Source of the DNA: CALOCY01 sp942491975
GTDB taxonomy: Bacteria > Bacteroidota > Bacteroidia > Bacteroidales > Prolixibacteraceae
DNA length: 64,000 bases
Direction of reading: 5' to 3'
Assembly: GCA_942491975.1 (NCBI GenBank)
Contig: CALOCY010000004.1
Location: 372,001 to 436,000, forward strand
Positions 16,304 to 25,034 of this stretch are shown here, in pieces. The first letter of the stretch is position 1; each line of letters starts with the position of its first letter. The notes beneath the pieces are model-generated. The model worked only from the letters and a program-made list of their open reading frames with translations. It had not been told where the DNA came from and did no database searches. Both the position numbers and the translations under genes were made by a program.

Positions 16304-17655
16304 TATCCCAATTCTTTTATCATCACATTGATGCCTTGACGAAGAATATCCTGCACCTTTATTTTTGACGTGCATCCGTATTCACACAGGGCCAGGTCTT
16401 CTTCAATAACTTCGTAAATGCCCAGTTGCTCCATTTTGTCAATATCGTTGGCTAATATGGATTTAAGCAGGAATACCGGCAGAATGTCCATTGGGAGTAA
16501 TTTTTCGTATTCTTCGGTCATCACAAAAGCACGCTCGCCACCATGCATGTTGGCATTCATTACGTACACCTTTTTAGGGAGTAGTTTGGAGAGGAATGTT
16601 TTTCCGGCACTGAATTTAGAAAAACCGGGCGTTGCCCAGCCAAAGAATTCGTATTCATCGCCTTCGGGAATAACTGTAAGTTGTGAGTCGTAAAAACCGA
16701 GAAAACCGTTTTTCCCCACTTTTTTACCGGTAAGCACGTTGCCGCTAATGTAACGTTCGTTAACCCGTCCTTTGGTTTTATTGTCTAACAATGTTTGCAG
16801 GTTAGCCCCCTGTATGGTACGGTAGTAGCGTGGTTTTTCCACCTCGGAGCCTGTTAAAGCAACTATTTTGGAAACATCATAATGTCCGGTTTCAAACAAT
16901 CGCCCAATAAAGACAACATGCTGCGGGCTTACTGTCCACACTTTTTCCCCTTTATTGACAGGAGAAATATGGTGAACCTGAATCCCTGCATTTCCTGCAG
17001 GATGAACCCCTGTAAACCGGTTGACTTCAATATTTTTAAGGCCTGCAAATGATTTGGAAGCTTCGTTGGCCGGTAATCCGAGAAATACTTTCCCGTCAGT
17101 GAGTTTTGCCAAAGCGTCAATGCCTTTTTGAAACAATGATTTCTGAAAGCTCAGCAAAAAATCGTAGTCGGGTGCCAACGGAGCGGTATCAAACCCGGAG
17201 ATAAAAATGGCCTTGGGGGTGTCTGACGGGTTGGCGATGATGCCGTAAGGACGTTGTATAATGAATGGCCAAAGCCCGCTTTTTAGCAACTCCTTTTTGA
17301 TGGTATCACGTGACAGGTTTTCAGGGGATTCTTTGCGGAATGTTTCATATTCCATGGTATCACCTGCTTCCACCACCACCTCTAATATTTTTCTCCGTTC
17401 TCCACGGTTGATCGCTGCAACGGTACCGCTTACCGGCGAAGTAAACAGTACTTCGGGTTTGTATTTGTCAAAGAACAGCGGGGTGCCGGCTTTTACCCCG
17501 TGCCCCGGTTTCACCAAAAGTTTTGGGTTTAACCCGTGAAAATCGGGAGGCTTTATGGCCACTGTTTTGGCAACAGGAGCCTCTGTCAGTATATTTTCAG
17601 CTTTCCCTTTTAGCTTAATGTTCAGCCCTTTGCGTAATTTGATCGTTGTTGACAT
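16303..17655 (-). CDS. nqrA: Na+-translocating NADH:quinone reductase subunit A
   Basis: 450 residues from the ATG at 17655 (MSTTIKLRKGLNIKLKG). It is the large soluble cytoplasmic subunit, related to RnfC, with a barrel-sandwich domain near the N-terminus (VKPGHGVKAGTPLFFDK, FTSPVSGTVAAINRGERR) and the C-terminal CEYGCTSKIKVQDILRQG. It is the first gene of a six-gene operon in the order A-B-C-D-E-F seen in other bacteria. The enzyme couples NADH oxidation and quinone reduction to Na+ export. Confidence 0.97.
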   Translation of the reverse strand: MSTTIKLRKGLNIKLKGKAENILTEAPVAKTVAIKPPDFHGLNPKLLVKPGHGVKAGTPLFFDKYKPEVLFTSPVSGTVAAINRGERRKILEVVVEAGDTMEYETFRKESPENLSRDTIKKELLKSGLWPFIIQRPYGIIANPSDTPKAIFISGFDTAPLAPDYDFLLSFQKSLFQKGIDALAKLTDGKVFLGLPANEASKSFAGLKNIEVNRFTGVHPAGNAGIQVHHISPVNKGEKVWTVSPQHVVFIGRLFETGHYDVSKIVALTGSEVEKPRYYRTIQGANLQTLLDNKTKGRVNERYISGNVLTGKKVGKNGFLGFYDSQLTVIPEGDEYEFFGWATPGFSKFSAGKTFLSKLLPKKVYVMNANMHGGERAFVMTEEYEKLLPMDILPVFLLKSILANDIDKMEQLGIYEVIEEDLALCEYGCTSKIKVQDILRQGINVMIKELG

Positions 17656-17684
17656 TATGCATTGATGGATTAAAATTAGGCACA

Positions 17685-17715
17685 CAAAAATATATAAATT
17701 AAAATCTTTTCACAA
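17685..17715 (-). promoter_or_regulatory. Bacteroidota-type promoter of nqrABCDEF
   Basis: On the minus strand TTG (17715-17713), a 20-base spacer and TATTTTTG (17692-17685). The predicted start of transcription is about 25 bases ahead of the nqrA ATG at 17655. Confidence 0.6.
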
Positions 17716-17859
17716 TCTTTGTGGTGAATATAACCAATAAAACCGATGAGGTATACGTTATTATTACCGCACAGAATCAATTAGTTATCACATATTGAGA
17801 TATTTAAAAAAGTAAATAATTTAATTTCAATATTAATAACGATTTAACTTAACGCAAAT

Positions 17860-19171
17860 ATGAGTGTTTTTTCGTTTTACCGACATCTAAAAATAGTGCT
17901 GTTTATTTTAACCTGTTCTTTTTTTTCCGGGGGAACCATTGCCCGTGTTAATGGAGCAACAATTTATACGAATGAAGTGTTCAGGGAGAACATACAAACT
18001 GTACAGTTTTTTAAGGATGCCGGCCGGTTATCTGACCCTGTTATCGAGTTGGCATCCAATCACCAGTTGACATTGACGTTTGATGAACTGACAGATGAGA
18101 GTAACGATTATTACTACACGGTGAAACATTGTACTTCGGACTGGACAGAATCGTTTTTGTTCCCTTCCGATTATATTGAGGGTTTTGAGGAGCAGTTGGT
18201 TGAGGATTACGAACAGTCTTTCAATACCAATATTCCCTATTTTAACTACAGGATTGCATTGCCCAACGAAGATTTCAGGTTGTTGTTGTCCGGCAATTAT
18301 GTGGTTATTGTGTATGAGGATAATGATCCTGAAAAGGTGGTGCTTACCCGGCGTTTTTATGTAACAGATACCAGGGTGAGGGTAGAGGGCAATATCAAAC
18401 CTGCTACATTTGATGCTTATAAAGGGGAGAACCAGGAGATTGATTTTACTGTTTTTCATGAAGATTATCCGATTATCAACCCCACACGATGACATTAAAA
18501 TAAAAATACGTCAAAACAACCGGGAGGATAATGAAGTAGCCGGGTTGAAACCGATGTATATCCGGGAGAATATGTTGATATATGATTACAGCGAAGAGAA
18601 TGTGTTTCCGGGGGGGAATGAGTTTCGGTATTTCAATACGAAGAATGAGAGATTTACAGGTGAATCAATAGAAGAAATCAGCTATTTCCGTCCTTATTAT
18701 CACTTTACCCTGTTGCCTGATCAGGTGCGGCGGGGGAAAGGGTATGGCTACTACAAAGATTTAAATGGGCAGTTTTATATCGACCGGGAGCATGTACGTG
18801 ACCCGTTGGTGGAGGCCGATTATGTGATGGTACATTTTACCCTGCCATTGGAAGAACCGCTATTGGGGGGGTATGTTTATGTATACGGGGAGTTGTCGGG
18901 CCGGGAGTGTAAGTTGCGCAACCGGATGCAGTACAACGTTGAGCATAAGCAGTATGAGCTGACGATGCTGTTGAAACAGGGTTTTTATGCGTATCAGTAT
19001 GCATATGTATCCGGCGATTCGAAAAGCTACAACCTGAAAAATATAGAGGGCAGTTTTTACGAGACTGAAAATGACTACCAGATTTTTATCTACCACCAAC
19101 CCATCTCTTCGCGGCATGAGCAGTTGATTGGCTATGCGCGGTTGAATTCTATGCGGGACAGGCGGTTTTGA
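17860..19171 (+). pseudogene. T9SS plug protein (DUF5103) gene interrupted by a +1 frameshift
   Basis: Two overlapping frames (17860-18492 and a frame used from about 18484 to 19171) together make one protein of about 436 residues. The first part has a signal peptide and then IYTNEVFRENIQTVQFF, the usual opening of DUF5103; it ends at a TGA after FHEDYPIINPTR. The second continues with PHDDIKIKIRQN, LIYDYSEENVFPGGNEFRYF and the family's C-terminus. Removing one C from the run of four at 18480-18483 joins them cleanly as IINPHDDIKI. In the T9SS the plug protein blocks the SprA translocon pore. The cause may be a sequencing error, a recent mutation or, less likely, programmed shifting at the CGA-TGA-C site. 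Confidence 0.75.
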
Positions 19172-19212
19172 AAAGAGAAGAGAAGAAGTGGAGTAGTGAA
19201 GAATAGAAGAAT
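19172..19212 (+). repeat. Dispersed repeat phrase D
   Basis: AGAGAAGAAGTGGAGTAGTG and GAAGAATAGAAG directly follow the plug-gene stop, as the copy at 2424-2470 directly follows the nucleoside kinase stop, in the same orientation. Confidence 0.5.
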
Positions 19213-19328
19213 AATTGTTTTTAACCGTTTTTAACCTGTTTTTTAAGGTTAAACCCGCGCCAGCCGCGATCAATACTATTTTAGATTGTGTATTTATGCC
19301 AGCCGGATTCTCTAATTGCCTCTATAAG

Positions 19329-19359
19329 TTGGAAATACCCCGTTACTGGTATATCTTTG
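19329..19359 (+). promoter_or_regulatory. Bacteroidota-type promoter of the DEAD-box helicase gene
   Basis: TTG at 19329-19331, a 20-base spacer and TATCTTTG at 19352-19359. The ATG at 19387 is 28 bases downstream, which supports that start over the in-frame ATG at 19288. Confidence 0.6.
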
Positions 19360-19386
19360 TTGCTTATACCGAAAACGCTAGCCAAC

Positions 19387-20625
19387 ATGAGATTTGATCA
19401 ATACAATATATCTTCTGACATTAAAAAGAACCTTGCCAAATTAAAGTTCAAGCGTCCTACCGACATACAATTTAAAGCGATACCGCCCATACTCAGGGGC
19501 GAGGATGTGTTGGGCATTGCGCAAACAGGCACAGGTAAAACGGCAGCATTTGTAATTCCGATAGTCAATTTGCTGCACCAGCGTAAAAACCTCAGACGTC
19601 CTGATGGTATTAAGTGTATTGTTATGGTACCCACGCATGAGCTTGCCATACAGGTTACCGATGTGTTTAATACCATAGCCCGCCATACACGCATTAAGGC
19701 CATATCCATATTTGGTGGTGTTGAGCAGGATCCGCAAATAGCGCAACTGGAGAAGGGGGCTGACATATTGGTTGCTACACCCGGGCGCATGTTCGACCTT
19801 GTCAGTCAGGGGCACTTACGCCTGAACCGTATTCAGATATTGGTGCTTGATGAGGCCGACCACATGCTTGACCTGGGTTTTATCAAAGACATTAGGGATC
19901 TTATAAAGTTTTTGCCCAAAACCCGGCAAACACTATTCTTTTCGGCTACGATTAATGCCGAAATAAAGAAGTTGGCCTATTCATTGGTTACCAATCCGAT
20001 ACGTATTGAGTTATCGCCTAAAGACCCCATTACCAAAAATGTAAACCACACGGTTGCATACATTAAAATGGATGATAAGCGTTTCTTTTTGGAGCGCCTG
20101 GTTAAAGAAAATCCTGAACAAAAGATACTGGTTTTTGTACGCACTAAAGTGCGTGCCGAACGGGTGGTCAAGGCCATGGCACGCGTGAATATTGAAAGCC
20201 TTTCCATACACGGTGATAAAACCCAGGATGACCGGTTTAAGGTGATGGATAAGTTTAAAAAAGGCGATGTTAAACTGCTGATTGCTACCGATGTTAGTGC
20301 CAGGGGTGTTGACATCCCGAATGTGCAGTATGTAATCAACTATGACTTGCCTGACAAAGCTGAGAATTATGTTCACCGTATAGGCCGTACAGGGCGTGCA
20401 AAAGAGCGGGGTTTTGCCGTATCGTTTTGTAGCGACGAGGAGCAACCAATGTTGTTGGAGATTGAGGAATTTATTGGCAAAAAAATAACCGGGGCCGACA
20501 TAGACAAGCAGGAATATGCCGAAACAGTAGAATTTACTGAAGATACCGATGATAACTGGAAAGCGTTGATAAAAGAGATTGATTCGCTTGAAAACCCGAA
20601 AAAGAAGCGCAAAAAGAAAAAATAA
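19387..20625 (+). CDS. DEAD-box ATP-dependent RNA helicase
   Basis: 412 residues from the ATG at 19387. All helicase motifs are present in order: Q motif (FKRPTDIQ), Walker A AQTGTGKT at 45-52, PTHELAIQ, TPGR, VLDEADHMLD (DEAD at 155-158), SAT, then the second RecA domain with VFVRTK, ARGVDIPNV and HRIGRTGR. A Lys-rich tail (NPKKKRKKKK) probably adds RNA affinity. It resembles the RhlE branch. Such enzymes unwind short duplexes in ribosome assembly or mRNA decay, and are often cold-induced. No operon partner is seen. Confidence 0.95.
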   Translation: MRFDQYNISSDIKKNLAKLKFKRPTDIQFKAIPPILRGEDVLGIAQTGTGKTAAFVIPIVNLLHQRKNLRRPDGIKCIVMVPTHELAIQVTDVFNTIARHTRIKAISIFGGVEQDPQIAQLEKGADILVATPGRMFDLVSQGHLRLNRIQILVLDEADHMLDLGFIKDIRDLIKFLPKTRQTLFFSATINAEIKKLAYSLVTNPIRIELSPKDPITKNVNHTVAYIKMDDKRFFLERLVKENPEQKILVFVRTKVRAERVVKAMARVNIESLSIHGDKTQDDRFKVMDKFKKGDVKLLIATDVSARGVDIPNVQYVINYDLPDKAENYVHRIGRTGRAKERGFAVSFCSDEEQPMLLEIEEFIGKKITGADIDKQEYAETVEFTEDTDDNWKALIKEIDSLENPKKKRKKKK

Positions 20626-21021
20626 CACCCCATTCTACGATGATCAAACTAGCGCCAGTTTTCAAACTGGTGCTAAAAAATAATTTGCAGTCTTAGACTG
20701 CGTTTTATGTATTTTGCGCACGAGTCTGAAGACTCGGGCCAGCAGGTGGCAATTCCCGGCTGCAAAAATTGACCAGATAACAACAAAATTACATTTTTGC
20801 CCCCTCATTTTGTAAATCAATACCATCAAATATGCTTATTACCAGATAGTTACGAGCATGTGTTATGTTGATGACTGATTTACAGCGTGTTATGGTATGT
20901 TGATTTACAAAACCATAGCCTGTTTTTGTAGTTTGCACACATAAAAGAGCAGTAGCCATGGAAAATGTCAGTATGGCATTTATTCTCAATGGTAAGATTG
21001 TCAGTTTCTTAAATAACAAAA
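20626..21021. other. Non-coding gap with a cluster of palindromes
   Basis: The gap between the DEAD-box gene and the protease gene holds three adjacent palindromes at 20651-20736 (listed separately). Beyond these, 20740-21021 shows no convincing gene: a 76-codon minus-strand frame and a 37-codon plus-strand frame have no recognisable features. Confidence 0.5.
20651..20736. repeat. Three consecutive REP-like hairpins
   Basis: AGCGCCAGTTT-TC-AAACTGGTGCT (20651-20674), GCAGTCT-T-AGACTGC (20687-20701) and CGAGTC-TGAA-GACTCG (20721-20736). None is followed by a T-run, so they are more like extragenic palindromes than terminators, though the first could slow transcription after the helicase gene. 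Confidence 0.5.
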
Positions 21022-21102
21022 GAGGCTGTTCAATTAATGAACAACCCCTTTTAGCTTTTGAGTTTTTATAGGGATGTCATCTTTTTAAAAGATGACATCC
21101 CT
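21022..21102 (-). terminator. Hairpin pair ending the exported-paralog cluster
   Basis: Just past the protease stop lies a perfect 16-base inverted repeat (AGGGATGTCATCTTTT / AAAAGATGACATCCCT, 21070-21102). Further on in the minus direction comes a second hairpin, GGTTGTTCA-TTAAT-TGAACAGCC, followed by TCTTTTG (about 21052-21022). The second has terminator form. Confidence 0.6.
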
Positions 21103-21109
21103 AAATGTA

Positions 21110-22579
21110 TTACCGCACAATAGTATTGGCTTGTTGGAAGTAGTTTCGGGCTTCGGTTACCGCATGTAATATATTAATGCGGTTACGCTGAATGTACGGC
21201 TGTACACGTGTTTTAAGTGCGTTGCGGTGGTTAAAATAATGGTTGTATGCCTGTGGCAACCGGTTATTCACCTTATTGATCCGCATCTCCCGCTGGAAAT
21301 TGGCCTGCGACATACCGAAATGGCTCAAAATATCAAACAGCGCATAGATAAACATACTTGAGCGCAATGTGCCTGCTGTGGCTTCCCCTTGTCCGTCCGG
21401 GGTATTGGCATACTGTTCCATCGCCAGGGCAATATGGTTAACAAGGTATGCCGGGTAGCGGTCATGCACATTGGGGCGCACCTGGTTTTGCAGTGCATTA
21501 AAGATGTAATCACGGGCAGTGTTTTTATTGGCAAAACCGTACTGCCAAAACAGGTAGTGCAGGGCTGTGGCCATCTGTTCGTTGTAAAAAACAAACTCGC
21601 CCGGTATATCCAGCCACTTATAATTCCTCAACTGGTAACTTCCCTGCATATTGGTAATGCTGGTGTTCAACCGTATCCAGTTGGGCAACGTATCTACCGT
21701 TCCTGTCCACTGTACCCTGTGAGGGGCATTCCACATGGCAGCTGTGCCTGTAAGGAATGAGCGGCTGCCCAGTGAATAACGGTACGACGTATCGTTAAGG
21801 AAACGTACCAGTTCGTTAGGACCTGAAGGCCTGTTGTGGCTGATTCCCCAAAACGTACCTGTCCCTTCCTCAAAAGGCACCTGCTGATCGGCCAGTATTT
21901 CGGAGAGCCAGTGTCCCTGGTCTCCCCCGTAGCCAATGGCTATGGAGTTCCATTTGTTGTAGCCGTAACGCGGGTCGGGTGTAAACTGGGTATGTGAAAA
22001 TTCATGGATAATCACCTCTTCCCACTTTTCCCAACCACCTGTTTGGGCAACAAATCGCCGCAAAGCACGGGTCCCGAATACAACGTATCCGGCATAGGTA
22101 TTGCCCGTACCCCAATTTACCGCATGGGGCCATACAAACAGTTTTCCGTCACTATCGGGATCACCGCCCAATTGCGGGTCTACTGCCCCCAGGCCGTTGC
22201 GGTCGTCAACCAGCAATACTTCCACATTTACATTGCCTTTCATCCGCATAACCCGGTTGATTACGGCACGCAATGCAGCCGTATTTGTGCTTATAGAATC
22301 GTATGTGCGCCTCATATTGGGCTCAGCCATGCTTCTGAAGGTCGCTTCGTTTGAGGCATCAAGGGTAACCCACCGGAATCCGCTGAGCAATAATATAGTA
22401 TCTCCACTGCTATTGGGGTACTCGTAAGCAAACGATTGATTGGCACCAAAATGATTATTTATGGTATCGGTTGGTGCGGCATACCGTATCGTAATTGTTT
22501 GAGCATTAACCAATCCTCCTGACAGTAAAAGGAACAATACAGCTATGAGCCATTTATAGGTATATTTTGTTGTTTTCAT
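21110..22579 (-). CDS. Exported putative zinc metalloprotease (HExxH), last gene of the paralog cluster
   Basis: 489 residues with a clear signal peptide (residues 1-26, ending GGLVNAQ). IIHEFSHTQF places a zincin motif at His192-Glu193-x-x-His196; Glu227 in WLSEILADQQ is a candidate third ligand of the gluzincin type. The rest (FVWPHAVNWGTGNTYAGYVVFG, WLDIPGEFVFYNEQMATALHYLFWQYGF, a helical C-terminus) belongs to no family I recognise. There is no T9SS C-terminal domain and no lipobox. It follows P1 by 119 bases on the same strand and shares a leader motif with P1 and P3, so it is probably part of the same transcription unit. Confidence 0.6.
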   Translation of the reverse strand: MKTTKYTYKWLIAVLFLLLSGGLVNAQTITIRYAAPTDTINNHFGANQSFAYEYPNSSGDTILLLSGFRWVTLDASNEATFRSMAEPNMRRTYDSISTNTAALRAVINRVMRMKGNVNVEVLLVDDRNGLGAVDPQLGGDPDSDGKLFVWPHAVNWGTGNTYAGYVVFGTRALRRFVAQTGGWEKWEEVIIHEFSHTQFTPDPRYGYNKWNSIAIGYGGDQGHWLSEILADQQVPFEEGTGTFWGISHNRPSGPNELVRFLNDTSYRYSLGSRSFLTGTAAMWNAPHRVQWTGTVDTLPNWIRLNTSITNMQGSYQLRNYKWLDIPGEFVFYNEQMATALHYLFWQYGFANKNTARDYIFNALQNQVRPNVHDRYPAYLVNHIALAMEQYANTPDGQGEATAGTLRSSMFIYALFDILSHFGMSQANFQREMRINKVNNRLPQAYNHYFNHRNALKTRVQPYIQRNRINILHAVTEARNYFQQANTIVR

Positions 22580-22649
22580 CTCTTTAAATTTTAGATTTAA
22601 AACACAAGAGTTAAAAATTAATGAATGAAGCTAATGATGATACAGATTT

Positions 22650-22700
22650 ATTCTGTTACATTCCGTTAACTTCGGCTAACTTCCGTAAAATTCTGTTTCT
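22650..22700 (-). repeat. Dispersed repeat phrase A after P1
   Basis: On the minus strand the P1 stop is followed by AGAATTTTACGGAAGTTAG and GAAGTTAACGGAATG, a degenerate copy of the phrase at 2491-2529 and 8670-8725, again 3' of a gene and in its orientation. Confidence 0.55.
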
Positions 22701-24888
22701 AAATAGTTACAAAATCATCAAGAAATAGCACAGAGCTGTTGCCCTGTTGGCGTCCGGACGTTTTTTGTCCTGCCCCTTTTACATACCAAAGAACCTCAAA
22801 TTCATAACTTGTATCGCTCTTGGGAAGATAGATGTAAGCCTGTTTTGAATACTCCTCCTTTGAAGTATAAAATTTCACCTCTTCCATCTGCTCGGTATCA
22901 CCCACTTTGTAATACAACTTCACAATCACCATTCGGATGTTTTGTTCTTCCATGGTTCCCGGGTCTGCCTCCAGGTCAATAACATTGCGGATATAAGGGG
23001 GTGCCAGCGAGATTGCCCCGACATCAGACGACTGCCATTCGCCGGGTATGGTGCTTCCACCAAAGAAACTCCAGGTTGTTTTGTACTCGTAATCCAGCCA
23101 TTTATCCCTGTTATCATCACCTTTCCAGCCATACATCAGCTTGAAGTTATTTCCGGTTTCGGCAAAGTTATTCCGGTCAATTTTCAGTTCGTCAATGGTG
23201 GATTCACCATTCTCGTGTTTTTTCCGGAAAGTAAGATTGGCAAAATTGATGTATTTCCCAAAATCGTCAAGGTTGGCCCCGTCAACATAAGCTGTGATCT
23301 CACGCTGTTTGTACATCGGGTCATCAAGGTTAAACTTTCTGAAACAATCTTTGCATTTGATCGTCCCGAAATTACCGTCAAAGCGCATGGTAATCTCATC
23401 GGATGTATACTTATTCAGGTCGATGGTAAATTTACCCTTTTGCCGTATCTTCTTGAGCTCGAATGAAGCAGCTATGGCAAATGAGGGCACAGTTTCCCGT
23501 TGTCCCCGTTGCCTTTGTTGTGGATTGTCCTGTGCTTGTCTTCGTTCAATCTGGCCGGCCCTTTCGTTAGAAACACGGCGTGGTGGGGTAAATCGGGGTA
23601 CTGTAGCATTATTTCGGGCAGCCGAACCATTGGGATTTGCAAGCCCGGGTGATGTTGTTGGTGTTGTTGGCCGGGTGTTCGCTGTATCTTCTCCCGCCGG
23701 ATTAAGCCCTAAACGATCCATATCACGTCTTAAATCTGCATCTATATCTCCTGTCGGTGCTACATCTGGATCAGGTGGTGTTTCCGGCGCATCTCCTTCT
23801 CTTGGTGTAGAAGGGGTAGTAGGTATGGTCGGAGCTACAGATGGAGGAGGTATAGGCATCCGTTCACGGGGCGTAGTGCTTGGGCGGCTTCGGGTTGATG
23901 CTGCCTGTGCCGCAGCCCTTCTCTCCTGTTGTTCCCGGCGCTGATTTTCTGTACGGGCTTCCCTTCGTGCGGTATTCAGCATAGTACTAGCCCTGTCCAG
24001 CAAGCTTCGGCTGTTTCTGTCGGGTCCCATTGATGTGAGCGATCCCAAACTGGGTGTCCCTGTCCCGCCTACCGGGTCAAACATCATCTTTAGCAGCTTA
24101 TTGTAAGCTGTTTCCACCAGCTTCTCCATCTGCTGATCTTCACCCACCTGTGTAAGCTTTATGGCTCCTTTCTTTACCAGGTCGTCAAACGATGCCTTGA
24201 TCTCTGCGGCCAATACAGGTGCAGCCATAGCAGCCTGAATCTTTTTGTGTTCATACACCTGTTCAAAATCGGCCTCAATCAGGGCACGTTTCGGTGAGCG
24301 GTAACCGGTCAGTTTCATCTCAAAACTGATACTCATATCGGGTGTGCTGGTCTGGAACGACTCCCAAAGAATTTTACTGCCGTCTTTGGTAAGCTGTACC
24401 GAAACAGCCGCTTTTTGCCCGTCCAGCAATGGTGCTTTCCCAATACCGATCACCTGCTTTGAAAATTCACTCTCTTCGTTGGCAACTGAAGATATGAGCG
24501 CAATAGTACCTTCCTGATACATTACCGGCCCCTTAATGGAGGCTCCCGGTGCTTTTCGTCTCAGTTCATTTGTTGCTTCTGATAGTTGTTCTTTAGTAAC
24601 GCCCAATTCAATAACAGCATGTACAATCCCGCCACCGTCAACTTCACCTGATTCGCTGTTTTTTACATAGCGGATAAATGAGAATTTGGGTTTGCCATTC
24701 TCATCGGTTGCCAGGTGTGGCTTATCCGAAATGTAATAGTAGGCCGTTGGGTTTTGCACCTCCTGAAAGAGGGTCAGTTCTCCGGCTTTGATCAATTTAT
24801 CAAAATTGATACGTTGCGCCATACTGTAGCTGGAGAACAACACAGCCAGTGCAACAAATATGACAGATTTTAATAGTTTTGGTTTCAT
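22699..24888 (-). CDS. Exported paralog P1 of the cluster, with long Pro/Arg-rich linker
   Basis: 729 residues from the ATG at 24888; signal peptide MKPKLLKSVIFVALAVLFSS then YSMAQ. No known family is recognised. The N-module (about 25-275) has YYYISDKPHLATDENGKPKF, a GGG-IVHAVIELG stretch and IGKAPLLDGQKAAV (150-163). The C-module (about 465-729) has LDDPMYKQRE (Asp523), KWLDYEYKTTWSFFGG, ISLAPPYIRN and a final LFLDDFVTI. P2-P4 share both modules. Between them lies a unique linker of about 190 residues rich in Pro, Thr, Arg and Gln (DNA about 23490-24060), probably disordered. There is no lipobox and no anchor, so it is periplasmic or secreted. Confidence 0.65.
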   Translation of the reverse strand: MKPKLLKSVIFVALAVLFSSYSMAQRINFDKLIKAGELTLFQEVQNPTAYYYISDKPHLATDENGKPKFSFIRYVKNSESGEVDGGGIVHAVIELGVTKEQLSEATNELRRKAPGASIKGPVMYQEGTIALISSVANEESEFSKQVIGIGKAPLLDGQKAAVSVQLTKDGSKILWESFQTSTPDMSISFEMKLTGYRSPKRALIEADFEQVYEHKKIQAAMAAPVLAAEIKASFDDLVKKGAIKLTQVGEDQQMEKLVETAYNKLLKMMFDPVGGTGTPSLGSLTSMGPDRNSRSLLDRASTMLNTARREARTENQRREQQERRAAAQAASTRSRPSTTPRERMPIPPPSVAPTIPTTPSTPREGDAPETPPDPDVAPTGDIDADLRRDMDRLGLNPAGEDTANTRPTTPTTSPGLANPNGSAARNNATVPRFTPPRRVSNERAGQIERRQAQDNPQQRQRGQRETVPSFAIAASFELKKIRQKGKFTIDLNKYTSDEITMRFDGNFGTIKCKDCFRKFNLDDPMYKQREITAYVDGANLDDFGKYINFANLTFRKKHENGESTIDELKIDRNNFAETGNNFKLMYGWKGDDNRDKWLDYEYKTTWSFFGGSTIPGEWQSSDVGAISLAPPYIRNVIDLEADPGTMEEQNIRMVIVKLYYKVGDTEQMEEVKFYTSKEEYSKQAYIYLPKSDTSYEFEVLWYVKGAGQKTSGRQQGNSSVLFLDDFVTI

Positions 24889-24984
24889 GTTTTTAAAATT
24901 TAGATTTAATACACAAGTATCAAGACACAAGACTTTTTTTACAAAACCACTAGCTATTATGCTGAATAATTCTTTAGTAGTCAA

Positions 24985-25034
24985 TGTTTTTTATTTTTTC
25001 TAATATCTAATGTCTAAAAATCTAATAATCTATT
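24985..25034 (-). repeat. Dispersed repeat phrase C after P2
   Basis: On the minus strand AATAAAATAGATTATTAGAT and TAGACATTAGATATTAG follow the P2 stop. A near copy (AATAAAATAGACTATTAGAT, TAGACATTTAGATATTAG) lies on the plus strand at 48518-48565. Confidence 0.55.

Noticed and set aside
20789..21019. 76-codon minus-strand frame in the gap before the protease gene
   Set aside because: It has no recognisable domain, no promoter or conserved start region, and sits in AT-rich non-coding DNA next to palindromes.
20958..21071. 37-codon plus-strand frame starting MENVSMAFILNG
   Set aside because: Very short, runs into the hairpins at 21022-21102, and nothing supports translation.
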